Part shown: piece after piece, positions 43,877 through 53,818 of the stretch
Numbering within the stretch: position 1 is the first letter of the stretch
How the letters are laid out: every line of letters begins with the position of its first letter
Source: Septoria linicola
Lineage: Eukaryota > Ascomycota > Dothideomycetes > Mycosphaerellales > Mycosphaerellaceae
Direction of reading: 5' to 3'
DNA: 64,000 bases
Assembly (NCBI GenBank): GCA_024114885.1
Contig: CP099420.1
Span: 2,666,001 to 2,730,000, forward strand
Position numbers and translations under genes: made by a program
The notes under the pieces: model-generated
Databases searched by the model: none
What the model was told of the DNA's origin: nothing
What the model saw: the letters and a program-made list of their open reading frames with translations, nothing else

Positions 43877-45630
43877 TCAGCTTACTGCATTCCGGTCGTG
43901 CTCGTTGATGGTGGTGACACTTACATCGACATCCTCCCATGCGCGACCTTTGACGTTGTCAAGCTCCTCGACTGTCATGATCTTTCCTGTTGTGACTGGA
44001 GCAAATGTCAGTACTGTGTCGTCAAAAGGTCATTCCACCAACTCACAGTATCCAGCATGAATCTTAGCGTCAATCTCAACTCTGCTGTCCTCGGGTATCA
44101 TCTCGTCTGGAATCGGAACTCTCTCGTGAATTGGAATACCCTGGTCCACAATCGCATCATGCTTCATGTTCGACATCGAGAGCATTCGATCAATCTTGGT
44201 AATGCCCAGCCAGTGCAGGATATCCGGCATCAGTGCTTGGAAGCGCATATCTTTCACGCCCGCTATGTTTTCTGTCCGCTTGAAGTACTCACTAGCCTTA
44301 TCCGAACCACGTTTGCGAGCGTTGTAAACGAGGTACTTTGTGACCTCCCCGAGAGCACGCCCTTCCTTTCGGAAATAGATGACAACGCCGCTGCCGCCTC
44401 TCTGCGCCTCCTTGACCGCTTCTTCGATTCCAAAGATCAGATAAGGCCGACCTATGTCATGTTAGCTGAAGCCTGTAGCCAATCCGCCCATCAAAACTTA
44501 CACGTGCAGATGTCAGAGCCGAAGACGTCAGATCCATTGCACTCGTCGTGTACACGCAGGGCTAGCTTTGAGTTCGGGTCGCTCATCTTCTTTGGGTCAC
44601 CAAAGCAATAGACAGTCAGGCCTCCAATTGGAGGAAGAAACAGTTTGATATCATTCCTTGTAATCAGCTCAGGGTAGCTACCGCCAGTGTGCTCAAAAAG
44701 GGATCGACGAAGGGTGCCCTCGTCGATGCCGAAACGTTCCGCTACACCGGGTAGGTACCAGACAGGCTCTACAGCGAACTTGGTGACATTCAATTCGCCT
44801 GACGCATTGAGACAGATTTTGCCATCGGGTACCAGGCGGCCTTTGCGGACGCTTTCTTCAAGCTCAGGTAGAATCATATGTGCTTTCGTCACTGCTATCG
44901 TTGGACGGATCTCCACGTTCTCGTTCTTGATGTAGTCTCCATACAGCCAAGGAGACAGATGGCCCCACGGATCCATCGCAACAATCTTCTTGGGATCATA
45001 CCATGTCGGGAATGGTCCGATTGTTGCAGCTGGTTCAGTATTGGTAAAATCGGGCTTGTGCTCGGTGTCCATTTGCTTGCTTGCCACTGCGAGTGCATAG
45101 TATATGCTGTACGACCCTCCATGAGCTCCAATGGCGTTCCGTCTCCGGATCGTCGAAGGATTGCGCGAGACTACTACTGGACCACGTTTAGCAGTGTCCC
45201 GAGAGCCCCACTCCATTGGCAATGGGTCTACTCCTGCTTGGCCGGGATAAGAAGTCAAAATGATTTTCGATGTCGTCAGGCTTCCACGTCTGGGAGGAGG
45301 AGATGAGGATGCTAGCTCTGACGAAGTGCCGTTGGTCTCCTTGACCTGACCATCGCTCGAGCCGATGCTGTCTCGCTTCTGGTGGCTTCGAGGAATGAGC
45401 TTCGGGCTGGTAGGACCTAGTCGAGGACTCGGATATCGAGCATCATGGGCAATGCCATCTTGGGCTTGCTTGACACCGGCCAAGGCGTTTACGCGTCCAT
45501 TGATGGACTCCACGGTAGAGCTCAAAGAATCGTGGTTTTGCTGCAGGCCAGTCTGTCCTCGTTCAAGCGTAGTGAGCTTGCTGAGGATTATGTCAAGCTT
45601 CTCAGCTAGATCAGATGAAGGTGCACTCAT
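43877..45630 (-). CDS. URC1: GTP cyclohydrolase II-like protein URC1 (uracil catabolism)
   Basis: Three exons (45630-44502, 44451-44047, 43995-43877) give 550 residues; introns of 50 and 51 bases. Urc1 belongs to the fungal uracil degradation pathway and is homologous to GTP cyclohydrolase II. A coiled-coil N-terminus precedes the GTP cyclohydrolase N-terminal region (IGAHGGSYSIYYALAVA, WGHLSPWLYGDYI). The RibA-like core has LRVHDECNGSDVFGSDICTC joined by splicing to RPYLIFG. YFRKEGRALGEVTKYLVYN follows, and the C-terminal join reads HAGYFTTGK. The last 13 residues are uncertain: a GTAAGT donor at 43924 could start a further intron and change the tail. Confidence 0.9.
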
Positions 45631-46112
45631 TATCGAACCCAGTGGCAGGAGCGGTCAAGCTTCATGCGAGGGCTGCCTAGATAGTTGAGTAGAGGACAGA
45701 GTGAGCAAGATGGCAGTGGAAGCACGAGACGTGAACACGCGAAGAAGTGAGATTGATGCTGGGCACACAAAGATGGCTGATGTCTCAAATAGCAATGGCA
45801 ATTGTAGACAGGTGGAGCAGAGTTGGCAAACAGCACGCAGTGCGGGCGATGGACAGGATAGGCCAAAGGAAGATAACGGTTCGCGGGTTTCGTGGGCAGG
45901 TCGTCGCAGCTCGCCGTGATGCCCCTCTTGTTGTCACGACGGCACATGACCACAAGGCTGAGAGTGAGCCGGATCACAGAGTGCTCCAAGCTCCACTTTA
46001 CTTTCTGCATGCGGCGTCATTCCTGTCCGTTGTTCCCAAAATCCATTCGTCGCGACGTTGCTTTCGCATACAACAACAATCGAACGATCAGCAGCAACAA
46101 ACCAACAGCAAT
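45631..46112. promoter_or_regulatory. Divergent promoter region, URC1 and ELF1
   Basis: 482 bases between outward-facing starts, presumably holding both promoters. No specific site is claimed. Confidence 0.4.
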
Positions 46113-46689
46113 ATGGTGAGTGCGAGCGGACGTACGCGCGCATATAGTGCGTCAGTGCTGACTAGCGACAGGGCAAACGCAAAGCAGCAAAGCGTGAGGG
46201 ACCGAAGAAGAAGGTATGGCATCGCGTCGTCGGCCATTACGGTGCTAGGCTGACACTTGACACAGCGCGAAGCACTCGCGACTTCCTTCAAATGCGTCTT
46301 CTGCAACCACGAAACGTCGGTCAGCGTTAAGATCGACAAGAAAATCGGCGTGGGCAACTTGAGCTGTAAATCATGCGGCCAGAGCTTCCAGACCAGCACA
46401 AACTGTATGCGCATCTTCTTGCAAACCAGGGGGTTTGGCGCAATCATGCTGACCACGACGTGCAGACCTCAGCTCCGCTGTCGACGTATACTCGGACTGG
46501 ATCGACGCGTGCGAAGCTGTCGCCAAAAAGGAGACCGCGACCGATGGACCGCCTTCCTCTATGCGACAGTCGCAAACCGTAGGCGCATCGCGCGCCGGCC
46601 TGGCGCCGGGAGAGCGAATGACAGATGAAGATGCTGGGTTCATAGACGATGATGATGCAGATGCTGAGGAAGACTACGGTGCTGATTGA
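46113..46689 (+). CDS. ELF1: Transcription elongation factor 1 homologue (ELF1/ELOF1)
   Basis: Four exons (46113-46115, 46172-46213, 46266-46404, 46466-46689) give 135 residues; introns of 56, 52 and 61 bases. The first coding exon is only the ATG, followed directly by a GTGAGT donor. Elf1 is a small zinc protein that travels with RNA polymerase II through chromatin. The basic start MGKRKAAKREGPKKKREAL, the zinc ribbon FKCVFCNHE and LSCKSCGQSFQT, and the block YLSSAVDVYSDWIDACE are all diagnostic. The tail is acidic (FIDDDDADAEEDYG). No single open frame shows the whole protein. Confidence 0.94.
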
Positions 46690-47444
46690 AGTGCTACAGT
46701 GTCTCGCGGCTCGCCATAGCAAGGACGCCTGGTGCAACTCCATCGCGTAACAGAAGACCTCTGGTCGAGATGTCACAAGTCTCTTCTGTGACGCGCAAGG
46801 CAGACCGTGAGCTTTTACAGCACTCTCTGAACATGATGATGGATAGCGACTCGGACGAAGAAGGACAGGGATCAGATCCCCAGAGATAGTTTCGGCCCCA
46901 AGAAAGATCGGCAGGCCAAATTCCGGGCAACGTCGCAATCTGGAGTGACTTCCGCACATTTCTATCAGGTGAGGTGGAACGAAGGAATTCAAGCGTGCGT
47001 ATCGGTGCCGGGTCTACCGCGACAACCATTATTCACGCAATGCGTTGCATGACATCCTTCACTTGATAGTATCGTGGCTCACATGAGCAACGCGCACAAA
47101 GCGAGGAGACGAGACAAAGGAGATATGAAATTCAAGGTTACAATGAATCCGAAACTTACTGTGTACCAAGACTGAGGTACGTAGTATCGTGCGCTCTCAA
47201 CTGCATTTTCAGAAAGACTCGTGCCTGCCAAAGTCGATGGCGCTTGCTTCGACATTGTCTGCGCCTTCACTACTGAAGTCGTGACAACACGTCTGATCAC
47301 TTCGCAGCACTTCACCCGCCTGGACACACGCCGCGTGCACTGCTTCACTCAGTGATGTTCGACGGGCCATATTTCAAGATCATCACTACAATCACTCACT
47401 AAGTATTACCAAGATTCTGTAGAAAGGTGAACAGCCAGCTTTCA
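46690..47444. other. Intergenic stretch, no gene seen
   Basis: 3' flank of ELF1 and 5' flank of the next plus-strand gene. Short frames only. Confidence 0.4.
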
Positions 47445-48275
47445 ATGAAGCCTCCGTCCGAGACGATGGAAGGACAACCACACGTGCCAATTCGCAAAGG
47501 CACTGGCGAGCGTCCTGGCACACCGGGAACAGAGACTTCAGAGGCACCTAGTTTGATTCGCTGTTTTCCGCAAGAACCGAGATACCTTGACAGAAACTAC
47601 GACAGAACTGGAGGCAGCGAAGCAGCAGCATGGCGGCATCAATTTCTCAAGGTCATAGAAAGCCACACCAGCGAGATGACTATCGACGAGCGGACTGAAT
47701 TCTTCGAGGCATGCATTACGCGCAACAAGGATCGCTACATCCAGACCTTTGCAGCATACTATGGCCAGCATCCAGAGCATATTCCTGACCGGCCGGGTGG
47801 CGTCAAGAGCACCAAACAGGAGCAAGATGGCATGCGTGAGAGTCCCGAGATCGAATCGAGGCAGGAAAAGCTGTTCAAGACAGCATGGACGACGACGAAT
47901 GCCGCAGCTAGCCCGTTCGAACAGAAACGCAATTTCATTCCTGACACTGTCGCTGGTCCGAAAGGTGAAGTCAACCCACAGGTGGAACCGCCGACATGCA
48001 AGCACTGTACCGCAGAAGCGCGCAAGGAGAGATGGCGCAGTCCGTTGGTCACCTTGGGTAGAATGTTCGGCACAAAGACGAAGGCTAGGCCGACATCTCA
48101 ATACAATCACATGCAGCAGCACGATGGGGCCACATCAACAGCTAGCATTTCGCTCTCTTCCACGGCGGCAGCTAGCAGCTCCAAATCGTCACTCAAACAT
48201 ACTCCATTACCTCGAGGTAGACATCACGACATTGCACCGACTGAGCCGGCACAGCATGTCGAGCAGCAAGCATAG
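47445..48275 (+). CDS. Hypothetical protein, unknown
   Basis: 276 residues from the first ATG at 47445. No domain was recognised. The N-terminal 50 residues are polar. A helical, charged region follows at about 55-115 (EAAAWRHQFLKVIESHTSEM, FFEACITRNKDRYIQTFAAYY). A CKHC pair appears near residue 187. The last 70 residues are Ser/Thr/Ala-rich and disordered. No signal peptide or membrane segment is visible. Likely a lineage-specific intracellular protein. Confidence 0.55.
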   Translation: MKPPSETMEGQPHVPIRKGTGERPGTPGTETSEAPSLIRCFPQEPRYLDRNYDRTGGSEAAAWRHQFLKVIESHTSEMTIDERTEFFEACITRNKDRYIQTFAAYYGQHPEHIPDRPGGVKSTKQEQDGMRESPEIESRQEKLFKTAWTTTNAAASPFEQKRNFIPDTVAGPKGEVNPQVEPPTCKHCTAEARKERWRSPLVTLGRMFGTKTKARPTSQYNHMQQHDGATSTASISLSSTAAASSSKSSLKHTPLPRGRHHDIAPTEPAQHVEQQA

Positions 48276-48726
48276 GAGCGGCGAAGATGGAGTGCCATGC
48301 CCAACGACTCGATCCTGCAGACTCTTGATGCTCCGATGCGACGCCAGAGATGCGTGGACCGGTCGGCACACCTTAGCATTCAAACTCCACGCAAGGTGAA
48401 CAATACAAATTACAGCAAGGCCGCTTGCGATAGAGGTTCCCTTGGGATGAACACAGCCCAGAGTTAAGATTACTGGACACCGCATGTTGAGGCGGGATTT
48501 GGCGAGTCCGTGATCTGCAAGAGTTCTTAGATGTGTAGAGGGAAGGGATGTCGTGGAAGTTGACAGGACCGATTCGGACGAAGCACTCCCTGCAATCAAG
48601 ATACCAAAGACGGAGCTATAGGAGACATCCGAAGCGACTTCGAGTTACAGGACTAATTGGGATGCTAGGTAAAACACTGCATTGGAAGCAATCTGATCCG
48701 CTCGCCAGCCTCAAGGGGCCTCGCCA
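48276..48726. other. Intergenic stretch between convergent genes
   Basis: No feature was recognised. Confidence 0.4.
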
Positions 48727-48990
48727 CTACTTCTTAATCAACCCAGCCTTTCTGGCTATCTCCTGCGCCTCTCGTTCTTTATCTTGAGCACTTTTTGCCG
48801 GCCGGCCGGCTTGATACGGGTCATCAGTGGAGCTTTGCCAGCGATTCATAGGGTACGTTAAGCCTTTGGACCTGCTGTGATCGCTTCCACTTGCCCCAAG
48901 GGAGCCGTCTGTGCTAGCATTCGAGGCTGTGGACCACTGTGACGACCCTTTCTTGGAGGGGTTTGCTGATGAAGCAGAACGCTGGGCCAT
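48727..48990 (-). CDS. Small polar protein, unknown
   Basis: 87 residues, ATG at 48990. Ser-rich and disordered in the first half. The end is a charged helix (SAQDKEREAQEIARKAGLIK). No family was recognised. The composition and the Lys-rich terminus look protein-like rather than random, but support is limited to the open frame. Confidence 0.45.
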   Translation of the reverse strand: MAQRSASSANPSKKGSSQWSTASNASTDGSLGASGSDHSRSKGLTYPMNRWQSSTDDPYQAGRPAKSAQDKEREAQEIARKAGLIKK

Positions 48991-49656
48991 TGTTCTGTTC
49001 GCTGAGCAGCACGCAAAGCAGACCAGATGTTGCTACACTTATAGCCCTGCGCTATAGCACGATCGCGACCTCTCACGAGATCGTAAGGCGAGGGACGCGA
49101 TCTATTGAGAAGCCATGTCATAGATCTGGCGCCGGACATCTTCATCGCACTGCGATTGAGCAAACATTCTATCCTTCCAGCGCCGTTGCGAATTGCTGTA
49201 CATCAGTCGCCCTGGACCAGAGTGCGTCGTGTGAATAACATACGATATGCGATATGCGACTTGTTCTTCACATCTAGATGAATAATTCATCCGGTTCTGC
49301 CGTCCCCAGACTGCGCCTGGAAAAGCTACACGAGAATAGCTCACCAGGCCTTGGCAACGTGGACGATTGATGAAGCTGAGCGGATTGAAACCTACGGCTG
49401 GACGATGCGTCGACTGAATGTACAACATCAGCGCGCCCCAAAACTGATGGCTACTAATGCCATAGGCTTAGCAACGTACTTCATCAGTGAGCATGCCCGG
49501 CTATGTGAGCATACGTAAGCACATGGCAGAGCTTCGGAAGCTATGCACTAGGTCGTCTCGGGTTACGAAGAGAAAGGAGATTGTTTGAGCAGAACAAGTA
49601 TAGAAAACATACATGAGTTCCTGATCGAGAACTCTTGTCATTTCGATTTGGCAACG
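48991..49656. other. Intergenic stretch, no gene seen
   Basis: Divergent gap between the small polar protein and the damaged tyrosinase gene. Nothing was recognised. Confidence 0.4.
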
Positions 49657-50798
49657 ATGAGAGGTTTCTCCGCAGTCCTTGCTGCCTGCAGTCATGTCTT
49701 CATGTACCATGCAGTGGCATCTGAGGAGTCCTGTCCAGATCAGGGTTCTCGTGCCCGCTGTTCGCAGCCCATACAACGGAAAGCCTGGTGAGAGACTGCC
49801 GTGAGGCGAAGCTTCGTCTAAGCTAATTCATTCTTCTGTAGGCACACTTTGAGCCATCAGGACAAACAAGCATACCTCGATGCTGAAACTTGCCTGATGA
49901 ACGTCGCTGCACCCACAAATGAACGTCTACCAGTCGCCACAAGCCTCTTCCAAGCACTGCAAGAGCAGCATCAACTGCAGTATGATTCCATCCACGAGAT
50001 CGGAGGTTTTCTGCCATATCACCGATACATGACCTGGGCTCACGAGCACCTCCTCCGTACCAAATGCAACTACACTGGCGCTCAGCCCTGGTGGGACGAA
50101 GAGCGCGATGCGTCTCACTTTGCTAATTCGAGCTTATTCGAGCCTCATTTTGGCTTTGGAGGTCGTGCGAGTGGCTGTGTTGTCGATGGTCCATTTGCCA
50201 ATTATACTCTTCTCATTGGGCCGGGCAAGAACAACACAGTACACTGCCTCGAACGTGGGATCGACGATGTAGCGAGCCAAGCTTCTTCGTCTTATTGGCT
50301 TGAGTTTGTGAAGAATGCGACTACCTTCGAAGAGGCCTGGGATCGAATAGAGTTCTACCCACATTCTGCCGGGCATAGCGGTGTTGGTAGAGAGGTAAGT
50401 GGCTATCAAACACATTCCAAGCCAGAAGCACGAGTCTAACATTGCTTCACACAGATGTTGAACCCAATCTCTAGCCCTGGCGATCCGCTGTTCTACCTCC
50501 ACCACGCGTTTATCGACAAGCTATGGTGGGACTGGCAAACCGCTGATGAGGAGAAGAGACTCTATGCCATCGGAGGACCCAACGTCAAAGATCCGAATCG
50601 CCCAGCACCAATTCCAGAGGGAGGAATGCCCAGCCAAGATGATGCATCACTTGCACTCCACCGTAAACGTGGCATTGAAGGTCACCATCATGCTCGAAGG
50701 CACAGTGTTGGTACACGTGCGCCTGGCGACTGGCCGATGTCACTGCTGAGGATGTCATGGATGTGCGGAATGAGCTATTGTGTTACGAGTACATCTGA
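49657..50798 (+). pseudogene. Tyrosinase-family gene with frameshifted C-terminus
   Basis: Exons 49657-49787, 49842-50394 and 50455 onward, with introns of 54 and 60 bases. A signal peptide (MRGFSAVLAACSHVFMYHAVA) precedes the join RKAW-HTLSHQDK. The copper A site is present (SIHEIGGFLPYHRYMTWAHEH), as is copper B (PHSAGHSGVGRE joined to MLNPISSPGDPLFYLHHAFID). This is the binuclear type 3 copper oxidase fold that oxidises phenols, here secreted. After about residue 285 the reading frame breaks. The family ending (ADVTAEDVMDVRNELLCYEY) is present at about 50735-50795 but in a different frame, and the preceding segment is in a third frame. Two indels are needed to explain this, so I call it damaged; assembly error is the alternative. 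All six copper His survive. Confidence 0.72.
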
Positions 50799-51232
50799 GC
50801 AGTCAAGGTGTTCAACATGACCACGAAATGTCTCATAATTGCAATCAGGATTCAGGCAACGCGACTTTCTTCGAGATCTTCACATATACTGTCCAGCTTT
50901 CACAGATCTACGCCGCCGTGGCTGTACGAATCATGCAATAGACGTCCAATAACCTGAATTAGTCTAGCGTTAAGACTTCACCCTATTGAGGAAGTATGCA
51001 AGCCAGCCGCCCTTCCATCTGCCACAAAAAATGTACATTGGTCAATAACGATATGCGCGGTGCTTCCGTTCGGAAGCTGCGACGCGGCAGAGCTCGTCAC
51101 CTTTGAAACTCGACGACACAGATAGTGAACGTTTCAAAACATACCAGCAGAAACTAATTCTTTCAGGGATCTCGTTGGAAGCCTTCAGACCGAAGAAGTG
51201 CACGTCTATAAGCGTGTAGCTGGCTGGTGAAG
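50799..51232. other. Intergenic stretch between two damaged genes
   Basis: No gene recognised. A branch-like AACTAAT followed by TTTCAG at about 51150-51167 could be a relic splice acceptor. Confidence 0.35.
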
Positions 51233-51915
51233 ATGTGCGCCGTGCTAGTCTGTTCGCTCGTGCTCCTGGCTTCAACAGCTCTGGGCAATGGATCGAGTAT
51301 CTATTCACCTTGTCAGTCATCCGTAAAGGGATATATGATAGTGACCACTAACATACAACCAGCGGCGACCCCTACACGGTAACAGGATACAATCAGTCGC
51401 TACAGCCTCAGCCGTCCACAAGCAATCCACTTGGCAACCCTGCGTACCCTGGCGGTAAGAACCCAATACCTCACACTCACGAAGAGTTGGCCTCGGGATT
51501 AGTCACTGACTGCGTTCAGCCCGCCTTTCTGGAGGAGACATCTGGCTCGACTACGTGGTCGGCAGAACGCTTCGCAACCTCACGCCGACCTACAACTTCG
51601 CCACAGGAGCGAATCCAGTAATCTTCTCTCGCGCGCAGTTCGGCCCAACGTACACCGTCGTGGGCCCAGTGCGAGACTTCCGCGAACAGCAAGCACAGTT
51701 TGAGCTTCTGCACAGAAGCATCCGCAGACCACGCTGGAACTCCACGAACAGCCTCTTCATCAGCTGGTTCGGTATCAACGATGTCGCAGTGCAACTCTTC
51801 CAGAACCGCAACTACACCACTATCACGTCCATACTTGGACCTGACATCAACGACTACTTTGGACTGATTGATCGGCAGTACAGACTTGGTGCGAGGAGGT
51901 TCCTCACTATCCGGT
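51233..51915 (+). pseudogene. Truncated CE16/GDSL acetylesterase relic
   Basis: A signal peptide-like start (ATG at 51233, MCAVLVCSLVLLASTALG) lies one frame away from the conserved strand GQWIEYLFTFGDPYTVTGYN. A 51-base intron (51312-51362) splits that strand, and a second intron of 65 bases follows (51455-51519). Exon 3 holds SGGDIWLDYVVGRTL and the block III motif SWFGINDVAV. Carbohydrate esterase family 16 normally has GDS with the catalytic Ser; here it reads GDP. Homology ends near 51915 (GARRFL), so the last part with the catalytic Asp/His block is missing. Frame break, lost nucleophile and truncation together mark a dead gene. Confidence 0.82.
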
Positions 51916-52001
51916 CCCTCGTGAGCCGCCTTTTTATAGTCCAGCCCAACTTGCACACGCTAATGGAAATACGTAGCAATCCATCGCGCCCCCGTCTTTG
52001 G

Positions 52002-53249
52002 CTACGGCAATGCGAGCAACACCGCAGATGTCCAAGGACAAATCGCAATCGCAACGACAGAAACAAAGTATCCGCAACGACGGATCTTGATGTATTTGGG
52101 GCAGAGCGCGGCGAGGTCCATGCCTGCCGAGACGCAGTTGAGGACCATGCAGAGAGCGAGCTGGCTGCAGAGGAAGCCGAGGCCGGCGAAGAATGTTCCA
52201 GCGCGAGAGACGGGCGTGAGACAGGTTTGTTGGATGTGGAGGAGTTCGAAGGGGCTCCAGAGGTAGACGCCATAGATTTCTGCAGTGGCTGAGGTGATGA
52301 GGAGCGCGCAAACGACGGTCACGCAGATTGCGATGGGTGCCATGACGAGTTGGCCGGCGAGAGCAGCGTTGGGAGTTTTTGCGTAACGTGTCCAGTCGGA
52401 TTGTCCTAGGCAGCCGGATGCTTGGGAGCCGATGATTGACTGCAGGCCGTAGAGTGCTGCCCATGATAGTGCAGGGCCTTTCGCTGTGGGTGGCGTGTGT
52501 AGAAGTGTCCCGGGTCCATTATTTGTAGCGATCGCCCAGCCGAGTATGCCGAACATTGTGCATGTTATCATAACGAAAGTGACCTAGACGTAGTCAAGTC
52601 AGCCCAAGACACAACATGATGATATTTTGAAGCTCACTCTGAATGGCATCTGCAGCCTCTCCGGGGCCACCATAAAGCAAGGCAGGAAAATGACCAGAAA
52701 CAAGAAGAAGGCAATCAAGCTCGCTGTGTCGACATTCGCACTTTCCGGCAACGTGTCTCGCAAGGCAACCCACTTCTCACCTACCAGTGCTCCCAGTATG
52801 ATCTTCATAGCCTGCCCACCCCGGTACATTTGGATCCCCAGCCACACCACAGCCGTCACTATCCTATTGAGCACGGGCCAGAATCCTCCTCTCATGCCCC
52901 AACTCGCTCGACACAAGACAGTGAAGCCAAGATACTGATGGCTACCCGGCCAACCTGCTAGTACAGCGATGATAGCGGAAATGAGAGCGACTCCGACCAT
53001 GACGCCCGTGGCTTGTGACACGGAAAGGCCCAGTGCAAGGAGAGATGAGCCAGATGTCCAAGCTGTGGTGTTGATGCCCGCAATAAACCAGTATCCAGCG
53101 TAGCCTTACCATGTCCAAGTCCGGCGGGAAGAAGGGATGGGAATGAGGTCGCGGTTGCACCAGAAAGTGTTGTGGTATTCGGCGCCGCGGTCGATGGGGC
53201 ATTCGAGACGTTTTGACCAATGCGTTGGAGGCTTAATTTCTGTAGACAT
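52002..53249 (-). pseudogene. NCS1-family nucleobase permease relic with internal stop
   Basis: Exons 53249-52638 and 52583-52002 with a 54-base intron (GTGAGC donor, CTGACTTGAC branch region, TCTAG acceptor). NCS1 carriers import uracil, allantoin, purines or thiamine with protons or sodium. Conserved blocks read through: HWSKRLECPIDRGAEYHNTF, GYAGYWFIAGINTTAWTSGS, RASWGMRGGFWPVLNR, QSDWTRYAKTPNAALAGQ and VLNCVSAGMDLAALCPKYI. A TAA stop at 53106-53108 breaks the protein after residue 47, right before membrane segment 1. The C-terminus ends abruptly after ICPW, so roughly the last fifth of the carrier is missing. It converges on the esterase relic. Confidence 0.82.
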
Positions 53250-53818
53250 TGCTGACACTGATGGAGGCTGGAACTGGTTCAAGCACGCTCAGTGACTTGC
53301 TGCAGCCGAGAGTGATGGCGGGGGTGTGTCTGACCTCAGGATTTCATACGCGAGTGCGTGAGTGAATGATGCGTTCTAATATCAATAGTATGACTTCCCT
53401 TGGCCTATCTGCAGTCGATGTTTCGCCTATGCTGTGCATTGAGATCGACACGTCATGTGTTTTGCCAAGTCAAGCATGTCCTAGCTATTCAACGCCTCGC
53501 TCGATCAGTTGAGCAGAAGAATTGTGTTTGCAGTCAGCGCTGCTAAGCCTTTGTAATGCTTCTGATCGGAGTGTCGATCATGTACCTCAGCTGGAGGGCG
53601 GATCGACGGCAGGGCTGAAAACCTTCGTGTGGAAGGATGCAACCCCGAGCATAACCCTGCTGTAGCTTGATGTAAGTTCTGCCTATCTTAAGCTGTCCTA
53701 CTGAATCACACTTGAATTCCAGCAACGAAGGTGATCTTTTTCTTTCATGTCTGTCACAGCCTTCGTCAACATTGTCGCAAGATTAGTCGCTAGCCTTGTT
53801 CTTGCACAAAGGCTCAAG
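53250..53818. other. Divergent intergenic stretch between two damaged genes
   Basis: 5' flanks of the permease and oxygenase relics. No gene recognised. Confidence 0.4.

Noticed and set aside
43526..44611. Plus-strand open frame of about 360 codons
   Set aside because: It lies antisense to URC1, whose exons and splice sites are well supported. The translation shows no domain.
51916..52292. Continuation of the esterase frame to 52292 on the plus strand
   Set aside because: Homology ends near 51915; beyond that the frame is antisense to the conserved NCS1 coding sequence.
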